This document shows, piece after piece, positions 52,967 through 62,692 of a stretch of DNA of 64,000 nt (position 1 is its first letter; each line of letters opens with the position of its first letter). A program made the translations under genes and the position numbers. This DNA comes from Mucilaginibacter_A sp041088075 (GTDB taxonomy: Bacteria > Bacteroidota > Bacteroidia > Sphingobacteriales > Sphingobacteriaceae): the NCBI RefSeq assembly GCF_041088075.1, contig NZ_JBGCVY010000022.1:1-64000 (forward strand), given 5' to 3'. The notes beneath the pieces are model-generated. The model saw only the letters and a program-made list of their open reading frames with translations. It was not told where the DNA came from and did not search any database.

Positions 52967-53179
52967 GTCATGCCGAACTTGTTTCGGCATCCCACATGAA
53001 AAGTAATTTAACTTTCTGTCTTGAGAAGTTTTTGAAATAAGTTCAGAACGAAAAACGAATACTTCTTTTACGAGGTAAAAATTGGTGTTGATGTTTTTGT
53101 CATGCCGAACTTGTTTCGGCATCCCACAAGATTGGTTTTTAAATTTGCATGAGGGATCCTGAAACAAGTTCAGGATGAC
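52967..53179. repeat. two hairpin repeats of the 'tcatgccgaacttgtttcgg' type
   Basis: The first copy begins at 52967 with a partner (degenerate) at about 53030. The second copy runs from 53099 with its inverted arm ending at 53179. ATGCCGAA and TTCGGCAT also form an internal hairpin in each copy. A dispersed motif in the extended form lies between (about 53060). The region lies between convergent genes. Confidence 0.7.
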
Positions 53180-53182
53180 AAA

Positions 53183-54661
53183 TTACTTGCGAACTTTATA
53201 ACCCACACAATAATAAACCCAAAACTTCCGCGCATTGGCATTTCCATTTTTGATAATGATAGGATTTAATTCCTGCACATCCTCAAAATACAATTTCAAT
53301 TCGGGCGGAATAGTTCCGTGTTTATCCGTGTTTTTGAAACCAGGATCAGAATCAACAAAAAGCGCATTTTTACCTGCTAAAAGAAGCATGTTATCGCCCA
53401 CATAATCAAACTGTAAAGCCGGTTGGTGAAAGATGTTTTGCGCATAGATTTTTTGGGGAAGGAAAAAGCTGAGTTCGGCACTGGTTTTATAACCATCGGC
53501 AGAAAAAATAAACGTGTTGGGATAAGTTTTTTGTAGGATTTCTACCCGGTTTGCCAGTTGCTTCCAACCAAACCAAGTGTCATCGCTTTTAATTTGCACA
53601 GGATAAAAAATAACTTCGATGGCAAAAGCGAGGTGCAAAACGGCCGCTATCCAAACGTTGATCCGGACAGACTTTCGGGAAATAAAGATCGCCAGAAAAA
53701 TAAAACCGGTAATGTAGGAAGGCATCATCCAATTGATTTTGACCCAATAAAACAGGCTGATCAAAAAGAAGCCCAGAAACGCAGGCAAAAAAAAGCACAG
53801 TAAAAACAGTATCGGGTCGGTTGGCAGTTGCCATTTAACCAGCACTTTTTTGATGGTTTTAAAAGTAAGTGCAACCAATCCGAAGAACGCTACCGGAAGC
53901 AGCAGAAAGAGTTGTGTGCCGATCGTCCCCAAAAACAGTTTTGGTTTGAGTTGGAATTTGGCAATATCGCCTGTCCTGTTGGCGGACTGGAACAAAAACG
54001 AGGCAAAATGATGCTGGTAATTCCAGTAAAAAACCGGGAATGTTACCAGAACCGACACCAGCAAACACAGCCACAGCCAGCCGGAAAGCAGCAACTTTCG
54101 ATATTGATTGGAAAAAATCAGGAACAAGATCAAACCGATTTGCAGCAAAACGGCCGTGTATTTACTATCGAAAGCCAATCCCATCAGCAAACCGGCCAGC
54201 AGCCAGTACAATTTTTGCTGCCTAAAAACAGCATGGTAAAGCGCAATTAAACTCAATGTCCAAAATAGTAAAAGCGGAACGTCCGGCGTGGAAATGGTGG
54301 AAAGGATAGAAACCAGGAAAGTTGAACCGATCAGTACCAACGCCAAATTTTGCTTTTGCTTCGGCAAAAAACAACCGGCCAATTTATAAAAAGCAAAAAG
54401 TGTTAAGCTGGTTACGGTAAAATCGGCCAGCTTGATGACGAAAACGTGTTTCCCAAAAATGGTGGTGAATAAACGAAGTAAATAACCGATCATGCCCGGG
54501 TGGTCGAAGTAAGACCAAGCCAAGTGCTCGCCGTAAAAATCGTAGTAAGCATCTTGCGGCATCATCCCAAAAAACGGCAGCAACAGCAAGCGGAAAAGCT
54601 GGAAGGCGAACAGGATGGCGAGAAAAGGATGCTGTTTGTAAAAGTTGTGAATGATATTCAT
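53183..54661 (-). CDS. GT39-like membrane glycosyltransferase
   Basis: A 492-aa protein with about ten membrane segments and a C-terminal soluble part. The first loop has the family motif: acidic residues in PQDAYYDFYGEHLAWSYFDHPGMIGYLL, as in ArnT/PMT (dolichyl-phosphate mannosyltransferase) enzymes that use lipid-linked sugars. The region TPDVPLLLFWTLSLI is the second typical block. The acceptor is unknown. Several dispersed motifs in inverse orientation lie inside (53379, 53799, 54223), encoding MLLLA, ILFLL and AVFRQ. Confidence 0.82.
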   Translation of the reverse strand: MNIIHNFYKQHPFLAILFAFQLFRLLLLPFFGMMPQDAYYDFYGEHLAWSYFDHPGMIGYLLRLFTTIFGKHVFVIKLADFTVTSLTLFAFYKLAGCFLPKQKQNLALVLIGSTFLVSILSTISTPDVPLLLFWTLSLIALYHAVFRQQKLYWLLAGLLMGLAFDSKYTAVLLQIGLILFLIFSNQYRKLLLSGWLWLCLLVSVLVTFPVFYWNYQHHFASFLFQSANRTGDIAKFQLKPKLFLGTIGTQLFLLLPVAFFGLVALTFKTIKKVLVKWQLPTDPILFLLCFFLPAFLGFFLISLFYWVKINWMMPSYITGFIFLAIFISRKSVRINVWIAAVLHLAFAIEVIFYPVQIKSDDTWFGWKQLANRVEILQKTYPNTFIFSADGYKTSAELSFFLPQKIYAQNIFHQPALQFDYVGDNMLLLAGKNALFVDSDPGFKNTDKHGTIPPELKLYFEDVQELNPIIIKNGNANARKFWVYYCVGYKVRK

Positions 54662-54672
54662 TTTTGCATTTT

Positions 54673-54759
54673 GTCATCTCGACCGTAGGGAGAGATCTTC
54701 ATCAAATTGAAAGGATTTTTATTGCTTTAAAGAAGATTTCTCCCTACGGTCGAAATGAC
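54673..54759. repeat. hairpin repeat of the 'gtcatctcgaccgtaggga' type
   Basis: A 28-bp arm (54673-54700) and its near-perfect inverted copy (54732-54759) with a loop of about 31 bases. It lies between two genes on the minus strand. It is a dispersed hairpin type seen in Bacteroidota. Confidence 0.75.
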
Positions 54760-54809
54760 AAAACGGCCGGTTTATCCATTTCCTAATGCTTCTTTTATCA
54801 CCTAAAATC

Positions 54810-55772
54810 TTACATCTTCAATCCAATCTCCCTTAACCGTTCATCCAAATATTCGCCCGCAGTTGCATCCGGATAAGCTTTTGGATGCGCTTCGTCAATG
54901 CAAGTATCCAAACAAGCCAAACTAACCGTAGATTTTGGGTGCAGGAAAAACGGGACCGAATAACGTGAAGTTTTCATTAGTTCGCGCGGCGGATTTACCA
55001 CACGATGCGTAGTAGAACGTAGTTTGTTGTTGGTTAAACGTTGCAGCATATCGCCTACGTTAACCACAATATCTTCGCCGTGTGCTTTTACCGGAAACCA
55101 TTCGCCTTCGCGGGTCAGCACTTCCAATCCATCGGCACTGGCACCAATCAATAAAGTAATCAGGTTGATGTCTTCGTGTGCGCCGGCACGAACGGCATCA
55201 TCAGGAACGGCATCGGGGTTTTCTATCGGGAAATAATGGATGCCGCGCAAAATAGAATTGCCGTTGTGCACTTTATCGTCAAAATAATTCTCCGGCAGTT
55301 CTAAATAAACGGCGATGGCACGCAGCAAATGTTCGCCGGCCTGTTCTAATTTCTGGTAAACTTCCCGGGTTACAGGGTTAAATTCGGGTAGTTCTTTTAC
55401 CGTTAAATTTTCAGGATATAATTCTTTCACCGGGTCGCCATCGGTAACCGTTTGCCCGATTTGCCAAAACTCTTTTAAATCCGGTGTTTTGGCGTCTCTT
55501 GCTTTTTCGCGGCCTTTGCTGGTGTAGCCGCGCTGCCCGGCCAGTTCGGGTTTTTCGTAACTTAGTTTGATTTCATCCGGCAACGAAAACAGTTTTTGCA
55601 CCTGCTCGTATAATTTGGCAATCAGCTCTTTGCTTAAACCGTGGTTGCTCACGGTGATGAAACCGGTATCGTTAAAGGCTTGGCCAACTTCGTTTGAAAA
55701 GCTTTTTTTGTCATCGGCAGAACCATTGATATAGGTGTTTAAATCTACACGGGGAATATTTATCGTTTTCAT
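54810..55772 (-). CDS. isopenicillin N synthase-like 2OG-Fe(II) oxygenase
   Basis: A 320-aa enzyme of the DIOX_N/2OG-FeII_Oxy family. The N-terminal IPRVDLNTYINGSADDKKSFSNEVGQAFNDTGFITVSNHGL is typical. The iron ligands are H199, D201 (AGAHEDINLITLL) and H256 (STTHRVVNPP), and R270 (TSRYSVPFFLHP) binds 2-oxoglutarate. Members oxidise small molecules in secondary metabolism or gibberellin-like pathways. The substrate here is unknown. It is flanked by dispersed motif copies on both sides. Confidence 0.88.
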   Translation of the reverse strand: MKTINIPRVDLNTYINGSADDKKSFSNEVGQAFNDTGFITVSNHGLSKELIAKLYEQVQKLFSLPDEIKLSYEKPELAGQRGYTSKGREKARDAKTPDLKEFWQIGQTVTDGDPVKELYPENLTVKELPEFNPVTREVYQKLEQAGEHLLRAIAVYLELPENYFDDKVHNGNSILRGIHYFPIENPDAVPDDAVRAGAHEDINLITLLIGASADGLEVLTREGEWFPVKAHGEDIVVNVGDMLQRLTNNKLRSTTHRVVNPPRELMKTSRYSVPFFLHPKSTVSLACLDTCIDEAHPKAYPDATAGEYLDERLREIGLKM

Positions 55773-55969
55773 ACAGGAACAATTTGCTGCTAAAAATACT
55801 TATTCTGATGCAATTGCAGCAGGTGTTGCCAAAATAGGCAAATTCACTGTTGCTGAAAAAATGGTGCTAAAAGAAGCATCAGACTGATATATCCGCCTGG
55901 AAATTAAACGATTTTGTTGATTATCAGTCGAAATAAATATTACCTGTTAACCTTATATAAAACCTTGCC

Positions 55970-57625
55970 ATGATAAATATACTTCGAAAAGCAACAGCCG
56001 CATTTATGCTGGTTTTAGCGATAATTTGTTGCCTAAATATACCTGCGGCAAATGCACAACCCGGCGCAACCGTAACGATGCAAACTTTTTACGACGAGCT
56101 GGAGCCTTACGGACAATGGATTGACGACCCCGAATTGGGCTATGTTTGGGCACCCGATGTGGACCAAAGTTTTAAACCTTATGCCACCAACGGCCATTGG
56201 GTAGAGACCGAATATGGCAATACCTGGGTTTCTGATTATGATTGGGGCTGGGCAGCTTTCCATTACGGCAGGTGGCGTTACGATAATAATTACGGCTGGG
56301 AATGGATACCCGGAACAGAATGGGCACCGGCCTGGGTAAACTGGCGTACCGGCGGCGATTATTACGGTTGGGCCCCGCTTGGCCCCGGCATTGATATTGA
56401 TGTTGCTATTGGCAGCGGCTATTATGCGCCTAACAACTACTGGGTTTTTGTGCCGAGGCAATATTTGTGCTCGCCTTCCATCAACCGTTATTATTTGCCG
56501 CCCAGCCGTAATGTGGTCATCATCCGCAATACAACCATTATCAACAATGTTTATAACGGTGGCAGCCGCAGGTATATCAGCGGGCCGCGGCCGGCAGAAA
56601 TTGAACGATATGCCGGAAGCCGGATCAATGTTTACAACATCAACAACAATAACCGGCCGGGCGCAACCAGGATCAATAACAATACCATTAACATTTACAG
56701 GCCGGAAATTGCTGCCAATGGCTACGGAAACAACCGGCCTGCCCCAACCCGAGTTGTTAACCGTGGCAGTTATGATGCCAACCGCACGAACAATAATAAC
56801 AATAATTATGGGCGCAACAACGGCAACCCAAACAACAATGGCAGGTTTGGCAATTCGCGCCAGTGGGGCGGCCAGGGAAATGGCGCTGTGCAAAACAACA
56901 ATCCGGCAAACCCGAATTATGGCGGAAACAGCAACAATGGTTATGGCCGACCTGCCCGGACAGACAACCCGAACAGCAATAACAGACAGTTTCCGCAACG
57001 TGGCGAAACATCAAACCCGAATGTGAACAACAATACGGGCATTAACAATCCGGGAAGTGTGCCGCCTGCAGCTGCAAACGGAAACAACCCTTATAATCCA
57101 AATGGCAGGCAAGCCAGGGAGAACCAGGCTTTGCCCAATACAAACACGCAGCCAGCCAATGATTGGCGCAGTTCCAGGAATTTTGACCGGAACAGAAACC
57201 GTGCGCAGGACAACCAGCTAATCCAACAAAACCAGGCGCAACAACAGCAAATGCAGCAGCAGCGCGAACAACAAAACCAGCAACGCCAGCAACAAATGCA
57301 GCAACAACGCGAGCAGCAAATACAGCAAAACCAGGCGCAACAACAACAACAAATGCAGCAGCGCGAGCAACAGAACCAACAACGCGAGCAGCAAATGCAG
57401 CAACAACGCGAACAACAAATGCAACAAAACCAGGCGCAACAACAGCAAATGCAGCAGCAGCGCGAACAACAGAACCAGCAACGCCAGCAGCAACGCGAGC
57501 AGCAAATGCAACAACAAAACCAACAGCGAGAACAGCAGCGCCAGCAACAGATACCACCGCCACAACAACAAGCGCGCCCTGCAAGGCAAGACGTGCCGGA
57601 ACGCGGCAGGCCGGAACGGATTTAA
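55970..57625 (+). CDS. DUF6600 protein with Gln-rich C-terminus
   Basis: A 551-aa secreted protein. The signal peptide ends at about residue 29 (AANAQ). Residues about 35-190 are the DUF6600 domain, with repeated W-rich blocks (FYDELEPYGQWIDDPELGYVWAP, HWVETEYGNTWVSDYDWGWAAFHYGRW). Residues about 215-400 are rich in Asn/Pro/Gly/Arg. The last about 130 are almost only Gln with Arg, Met, Glu and Asn in short repeats (QQQMQQQREQQNQQ). The role is unknown. The Gln part may form coiled coils or be disordered. A terminator follows. Confidence 0.8.
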   Translation: MINILRKATAAFMLVLAIICCLNIPAANAQPGATVTMQTFYDELEPYGQWIDDPELGYVWAPDVDQSFKPYATNGHWVETEYGNTWVSDYDWGWAAFHYGRWRYDNNYGWEWIPGTEWAPAWVNWRTGGDYYGWAPLGPGIDIDVAIGSGYYAPNNYWVFVPRQYLCSPSINRYYLPPSRNVVIIRNTTIINNVYNGGSRRYISGPRPAEIERYAGSRINVYNINNNNRPGATRINNNTINIYRPEIAANGYGNNRPAPTRVVNRGSYDANRTNNNNNNYGRNNGNPNNNGRFGNSRQWGGQGNGAVQNNNPANPNYGGNSNNGYGRPARTDNPNSNNRQFPQRGETSNPNVNNNTGINNPGSVPPAAANGNNPYNPNGRQARENQALPNTNTQPANDWRSSRNFDRNRNRAQDNQLIQQNQAQQQQMQQQREQQNQQRQQQMQQQREQQIQQNQAQQQQQMQQREQQNQQREQQMQQQREQQMQQNQAQQQQMQQQREQQNQQRQQQREQQMQQQNQQREQQRQQQIPPPQQQARPARQDVPERGRPERI

Positions 57626-57645
57626 AAATAAATTCCACTTTCAAC

Positions 57646-57681
57646 AAAAAAGCTTTTCCCGTTTTGGAAAAAGCTTTTTTT
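57646..57681 (+). terminator. rho-independent terminator after the DUF6600 gene
   Basis: AAAAAGCTTTTCC and GGAAAAAGCTTTTTT form a stem with a 6-base loop, followed by T residues. Confidence 0.75.
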
Positions 57682-57790
57682 ATGTGTATAAAATCACAAG
57701 TGTTTTGGCTAAAATAGAATCAGAAGGATTTGTTGGGATTACAGCAATTAATGTTCGAGCAAAGATTGCTTCAAACAATACATGCTTCTT

Positions 57791-58243
57791 TTAGCACCTA
57801 ATTTTAAGGTTTTCGGTTGCGGTGTTTTTTAAATAGGGCTTTATTTTTTCCAAAAGTCCGTCGGGCGTATAAGGTTTTAAAAAGTAGTCGGTTAAGCCTT
57901 CGTCTTTCAGGTTTTCTAAATCCAAACCAAAAACGCTTCCGGTCAGGGCGATTATCGGCAACTGCTGGTATTTTTCATCGGGCAATAACCTGATTTTCCG
58001 GGTCGCCATAAAGCCGTCCATCACCGGCATGTGCAAATCCATCAGCACCAAATCGTAATCTTTTTGGATAACTGTTTTGTAGGCTTCCAGCCCGTTTTCC
58101 ACGCAGTCGGCTTCTATTCCCCATTTAAAAAACAGCTTTTTGGCCAGTTTGCAATTGATCGCATTGTCATCTGCAACCAAAACTAAACCATGCGGCTTTT
58201 CGGCATTGCTGTTTAATTGGATTTGGTTTAATGCTGCTTTCAA
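57791..58243 (-). CDS. response regulator receiver protein, hybrid-kinase-like
   Basis: A 150-aa protein made of one receiver domain. The acidic pair is D25/D26 (LVADDNAINCKLAKKLF), the acceptor is D69 (DLVLMDLHMPVMDGFMA), Thr is in IIALTGS and Lys in YFLKPYTPDG. The DDNAIN(C)KLAKK start is what is usually seen in receiver domains at the end of hybrid histidine kinases. Only a TTG (58243) starts it, so it may be a detached piece of such a kinase or a real single-domain regulator. No kinase is next to it. Confidence 0.8.
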   Translation of the reverse strand: MKAALNQIQLNSNAEKPHGLVLVADDNAINCKLAKKLFFKWGIEADCVENGLEAYKTVIQKDYDLVLMDLHMPVMDGFMATRKIRLLPDEKYQQLPIIALTGSVFGLDLENLKDEGLTDYFLKPYTPDGLLEKIKPYLKNTATENLKIRC

Positions 58244-58353
58244 CGGTCGTAATTTTTGCTGATGGCATCACCTTAAACCTGTTTTTATTTTGGTGATGCT
58301 ATTAACATTGTTTACGGATTACGTTGCGCAAGGTTATAAAAGCTTACGGGCTG

Positions 58354-58733
58354 ATGCTTCTTTTATCGCCTAAAAATTGGTGTTGTGTTTTTTGTCATGC
58401 CGAACTTGTTTCGGCATCCCACAAGCTTGGTTTTTTACTTTTCAGGAGGGATTCTGAAACAAGTTCAGGATGACAAGTTGATGCTTCTTTTATCGCCTAA
58501 AAAGTGGTGTTGTGTTTTTTGTGATGCCGAACTTGTTTCGGCATCCCACGTGCTTGGTTTTTTACTTTTCACGAGGGATTCTGAAACAAGTTCAGAATGA
58601 CAAATTAATGCTTCTTTTATCGCCTAAAAATTGGTGTTGTGTTTTTTGTCATACCGAACTTGTTTCGGCATCCCACATGCTTGGTTTTTACTTTTCAGGA
58701 GGGATTCTGAAACAAGTTCAAAATGACAATTTA
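58354..58733. repeat. three tandem 126-127-bp repeat units with dispersed motif and hairpin
   Basis: Units start with ATGCTTCTTTTATCGCC at 58354, 58481 and 58608. A fourth motif copy follows at 58734. Spacing is 127, 127 and 126 bp. Each unit has the extended dispersed motif, then the 'tcatgccgaacttgtttcgg' hairpin pair. The units are close to 90 percent alike. The 565-bp gap between 58244 and 58808 contains no gene. Confidence 0.9.
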
Positions 58734-58808
58734 ATGCTTCTTTTATCAACCAAAAATAAGGTTGATAAAAAAAGCATTGGCTAAAATGAACACGAAAGCT
58801 TTAACCGC

Positions 58809-61262
58809 TTAATCGTCGTCTTTTTTCTTCTTTTTTTCCAGCAATACAAAAGCACTGCGTTTTGGTGCAGGCATCACGGCGTTTTCGCCTTTGACGGATT
58901 TCCAGACCACTTCGTTCAGTTCGAGATTCGGCACGGCATCTTCTTTGGCAAAATTAAATTTTTCAGAACGTTTGCTGCTTCCGTTCACGGCTACGTTGCG
59001 TTGCTCTAAATTAACCTGGGCAGGTTTTGCAACATAAGGTGTAAAATCGGGCTTGCTGGTAAAGCAATCAAACAAAGGCACGGCAGCGGCATCGTATTGG
59101 CTCATGGGCGGCAAACCCAAAATCAGTTCGATAGTGCGCAACACGCCGGAAGTTGAATACATATTGTGCGAAACCGCACTGCGCTTAACATAAGGGCCGG
59201 CCACAAAAACCGGCGAACGGTGCGCATCAATATGGTCGGGACCGTTTTGGGCATCGTCTTCCAAAATAAAAACCACAGATTCCTTCCAAACCGGGCTTTT
59301 AGAAAGGTGTTCGATAAACTGGCCAATCGCCAAATCATTATCGGCAACGCAGGCAGTAGGAGAAATAGCACCTTTTCTTTGTCCGCTGGTGTGGTCGTTG
59401 GAAATGCGGATGGTGTTAAACTGAGGGACAGCGTTTTGAGTAACCAGCGAATCAAAATCGTGCGCCCAAATCTCCACCCGTTTTACATCTTTTACGGCCA
59501 TATCAAAACCCGGCGATTGTTTGCAATAATGGTTTTCCAATGATTTTAAACTTGCTTTGCCGGTTGCGCCATCCGTTACAAACTCGCCGTAAGTGCGGTA
59601 AGTTAAACCGGCGCGCTGGCAGTAGTCCCAAATAAAACCATCGCGCGGGTAAGCCGCTTTCCGTGTCCCTTCAAAATCATAGTTTCCGCCGCGGCCGCCG
59701 TAACTGGTTGGCCAGGTTTTCTCCACAAAATCTGTGGCATAAGCGGCCGTACTCCAGTTGTGGCCGTCGGCGCTAACTTCGGCATCCACATAAAAATTGT
59801 CCAGCAGCACAAACTCGTTGGCCAAAGCGTGGTGGTTTGGCGTTACTTTTTGCGGGAAGATGCACAACGAAGTATCGCCGTTGCCTTTTGTCATATCGCC
59901 CAAAACCTGATCGTAAGTGCGGTTTTCTTTAATAATGTAAAAAACGTGTTTGATGGGCGATTTTTCTCCAACCCGGCGCGGAATCGGGTTTCCGGTTTCG
60001 CCATCTGCCAATGCTGTTTTTTTAGGGGTAAAAGGAGTATTGGCGTAAACCTGCTTGGTATATTTCTTTAGCTGGGCAGCATCAGGCACATCAATAAAAG
60101 ATAAAGCACCTTTAAACAAACCGCCGATGTACTGCTCGCGGCTGTTGATTGCCCCTTTTTGATAGCCGCTGTTGTCTTCTTTCAAAACCGGCTGCGGCCC
60201 CAATGGGTTGGCCATCGAGGTAAAACCTTTTCCGTTGGCAACCAGTATTTTGGCGCCCAAAGTTTTCACGTTCGTTGGATACCAGCCAACCGGGATAAAA
60301 CCTAAACTCTGGCTGATGCCAGGTTTTGAAACATCAAAAACAGCCAGGCAATTGTTGTCGGCATTGGCAATGTACAAGGTTTTTTCGTTGGAAGACAAAG
60401 CCAAACCGTTGGTGGTAGAACCCGTTAATTTAGTTGGGAACAAAGCCGTAGCCAAAGTTTCCATCACTTTGTTGGTTTTGGTATTGATGACCGAAACCGA
60501 ATTATCATTGGCATTGGCCACATACAAAATAGTCCCTTTTTTATTCAGCAACAATTCGTTCGGATGGCTTTCGGTATTGATGGTTGCAACCAATGCTTCT
60601 TTTACCACATCAAAAACAGCAACCTGGTCGCTTCCCCACAAAGAAACGTACAGCGTTTTTTCATCCGGCGAAAGCACACAGGCATAAGCTTCGGCTGCTA
60701 ATTTTATTTTTTTGATGATGCTACGCAAACTTGGGTTGATGATGTACAACGTGCTGTCTTCCTTGGTTACCGAATACAAACGGTCGCCGGTTTTATTAAC
60801 GGTCATTCCTGTCGGGCAAATTTTTTCTTTCGGCCAGGGTTTTCCCAAAATGATCGTGTCGGCCTTGCCCAATTTATTATTGCTGATGGAGTAGCAAAGA
60901 ATCCAATTGTCGTTTCCGCCCGAAGCATACAGTTTCTTTTCATCTTTGCTGAAAGACAAGCCGTACCATGATTTTTTGATTGCTTTCTGGTCCAGCAATT
61001 TTTCGGTGTTTGGGTCAATCAATTGGATGGATTGCGTGCTTTGCCCGTTGTTGGTTACGGCCAGCAATTTTCCGGAAGCCGATAATTGCATGTTCAGCGG
61101 CAAATCGCCCAAAGGCAGCGAACGGCCGGCCGGGCTTAGTTTCCAGCCGTTGGGCAGCAGCACTTGTTGCGTTGATTGGATTTTTCCGGGGATTTGTGCC
61201 TGCAACTGTACAGACAATACCAAAAAAAGTATGATAAAAGAAGCATGTTTAGAAGAAGCCAT
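58809..61262 (-). CDS. secreted beta-propeller/phosphoesterase fusion protein
   Basis: An 817-aa secreted protein with a signal peptide (about 22 residues). Residues about 50-340 are a YncE-like seven-bladed propeller with blocks such as LYVANANDNSVSVINTKTNKVMETL. From about residue 420 a phosphoesterase (PF04185) domain: HVFYIIKENRTYDQVLGDM, LLDNFYVDAEVSADGHNWSTAAYATDFVEKTWP, and VVFILEDDAQNGPDHIDAHRSPVFVAGPYVKR holds the metal-binding Asp and His. Such fusions are frequent in Bacteroidota. The substrate is probably a phosphate or phosphonate ester. Dispersed motifs in it encode VKEAL and KHASFI. Confidence 0.88.
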   Translation of the reverse strand: MASSKHASFIILFLVLSVQLQAQIPGKIQSTQQVLLPNGWKLSPAGRSLPLGDLPLNMQLSASGKLLAVTNNGQSTQSIQLIDPNTEKLLDQKAIKKSWYGLSFSKDEKKLYASGGNDNWILCYSISNNKLGKADTIILGKPWPKEKICPTGMTVNKTGDRLYSVTKEDSTLYIINPSLRSIIKKIKLAAEAYACVLSPDEKTLYVSLWGSDQVAVFDVVKEALVATINTESHPNELLLNKKGTILYVANANDNSVSVINTKTNKVMETLATALFPTKLTGSTTNGLALSSNEKTLYIANADNNCLAVFDVSKPGISQSLGFIPVGWYPTNVKTLGAKILVANGKGFTSMANPLGPQPVLKEDNSGYQKGAINSREQYIGGLFKGALSFIDVPDAAQLKKYTKQVYANTPFTPKKTALADGETGNPIPRRVGEKSPIKHVFYIIKENRTYDQVLGDMTKGNGDTSLCIFPQKVTPNHHALANEFVLLDNFYVDAEVSADGHNWSTAAYATDFVEKTWPTSYGGRGGNYDFEGTRKAAYPRDGFIWDYCQRAGLTYRTYGEFVTDGATGKASLKSLENHYCKQSPGFDMAVKDVKRVEIWAHDFDSLVTQNAVPQFNTIRISNDHTSGQRKGAISPTACVADNDLAIGQFIEHLSKSPVWKESVVFILEDDAQNGPDHIDAHRSPVFVAGPYVKRSAVSHNMYSTSGVLRTIELILGLPPMSQYDAAAVPLFDCFTSKPDFTPYVAKPAQVNLEQRNVAVNGSSKRSEKFNFAKEDAVPNLELNEVVWKSVKGENAVMPAPKRSAFVLLEKKKKKDDD

Positions 61263-61436
61263 CTGTATAAAATATGAGTGTTTTTGTTGCCGTAAAATAA
61301 CAAAACAAAGATTAAGTTTTTGTAAAGTTTAAGTTAACGCAAACCATAAATCATTTAAAATTTAATATCTTGCATAAAATTGTTGAATGTAACAAAGCTT
61401 TACACTTGCCGTAATACTGATCAAACTTATCCTGTT

Positions 61437-62678
61437 ATGCCGGAAATAAATCCGCCCGTTCCTTTTAACGAAATGGAAAGGATCATTAACCTTTCTGAGT
61501 TTAATTTAGACTATGCCGAACTTGAAAACGACTTTAAAGACCTGGCCAGATTAGCAGCAAAAATAGCAGGCACGCCTATTTCCCTCATCAATATAATTGA
61601 TTCGTACACGCTTTGGACTATTACGAACCATGGTTTGGGTACAGGGCAAATGCCGCGCGAAAACTCGGTTTGCCAGTACACCATTATGGGCGACGGGGCT
61701 TTTGAGGTAAAGGATTTAACACAAGATGAGCGTTTTAAAGACGATTCTGGGGCAACCGGCGAACCAAGAATACGTTATTATTTAGGCTTACCGATAAAGA
61801 CAACGGACGGCCATCAAATTGGTACGTTGTGTGTTTTGGATACAAAGGCCAAAAACACCGGCCCGAAAATGGAGGCCAGTTTTGAAAAAATAGAGATGCT
61901 GGCCATTATTGCCACCGAGATTGTGCAAAGGCTAAAAGCATTAAGTGTAATCCAATCGCTTCAGGACCAGTTGCATGAGGCCAATGATGTGAGGAGAAAA
62001 GTACTGCACGACATCCGCGGCCCCATTGGCGGGATCATCGGTTTGGCGCAAATCATCAACGACCAGGAAAAAAGCAATACGGTAGAAGAAATGCTCGAAA
62101 TGGTCGGCCTAATCCACCAAAGCGGGACTACCTTGCTGGAACTGGCCGACGAAATTTTAAATACCGAAACCAAAGAATTCTCCCATCAGCCGTTCAACCT
62201 GCTGGTTTTTAAAGAAAAACTGCTGAAACTTTATTCGCCGCAGGCAAAAAACAAAGACATCAATTTTGCTGTAAACATAGCTGCCGGAAATGAAACAAAG
62301 ACATTTTCAAAAGATAAACTGCTGCAAATTGTTGGGAATTTGATTTCCAACGCCATGAAATTTACGCCCCAAAACGGCTTTGTAACGGTAAACATGGCTA
62401 TTGTTGGCCATTCTTCTGATGCAAGGTTAAATATCACCGTTAAAGATTCGGGCGTTGGTTTAAGCCCCGAAGCAATTGCTGTGATTTTAAACGGAACGGC
62501 CACCACTACAAATGGTACGGTTGGCGAAAAAGGGTTTGGGCTTGGTTTGGCTTTGGTAAAACATTTGGTTGATAAACTACAAGGCACGATCAATATCACT
62601 TCAGTTGAAGGGGAAGGGGCGACGTTTGAAATCAGCCTGCCGCAAAGTTTAAAAACGGCACAGCTTGCTGCTCAATAA
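61437..62678 (+). CDS. GAF-domain sensor histidine kinase
   Basis: 413 aa from the ATG at 61437. A 19-residue extension from 61380 has no family match. Residues about 30-170 are a GAF domain (SLINIIDSYTLWTITNHGL, GLPIKTTDGHQIGTLCVLDT), followed by a dimerisation domain with the phosphoacceptor His in KVLHDIRGPIGGIIGLAQII. The HATPase domain has NAMKFTPQNG (N box), DSGVGLSPEA (G1) and GEKGFGLGLALVKHLVDKL (G2). There is no membrane segment, so it senses a cytoplasmic signal. A cognate regulator is not next to it. Confidence 0.93.
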   Translation: MPEINPPVPFNEMERIINLSEFNLDYAELENDFKDLARLAAKIAGTPISLINIIDSYTLWTITNHGLGTGQMPRENSVCQYTIMGDGAFEVKDLTQDERFKDDSGATGEPRIRYYLGLPIKTTDGHQIGTLCVLDTKAKNTGPKMEASFEKIEMLAIIATEIVQRLKALSVIQSLQDQLHEANDVRRKVLHDIRGPIGGIIGLAQIINDQEKSNTVEEMLEMVGLIHQSGTTLLELADEILNTETKEFSHQPFNLLVFKEKLLKLYSPQAKNKDINFAVNIAAGNETKTFSKDKLLQIVGNLISNAMKFTPQNGFVTVNMAIVGHSSDARLNITVKDSGVGLSPEAIAVILNGTATTTNGTVGEKGFGLGLALVKHLVDKLQGTINITSVEGEGATFEISLPQSLKTAQLAAQ

Positions 62679-62692
62679 AAATTAAAAAAACC

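Noticed and set aside
56033..57647. Large antisense ORFs (321, 201 and 123 aa) on the minus strand of the DUF6600 gene
   Set aside because: They arise from the low-complexity Gln/Asn codons of the sense gene and show no domain or start signal.
58354..58760. CRISPR array candidate from regularly spaced repeats
   Set aside because: Only three units with a period of about 127 bp, the spacer part is repeated as well, and no cas genes are near.
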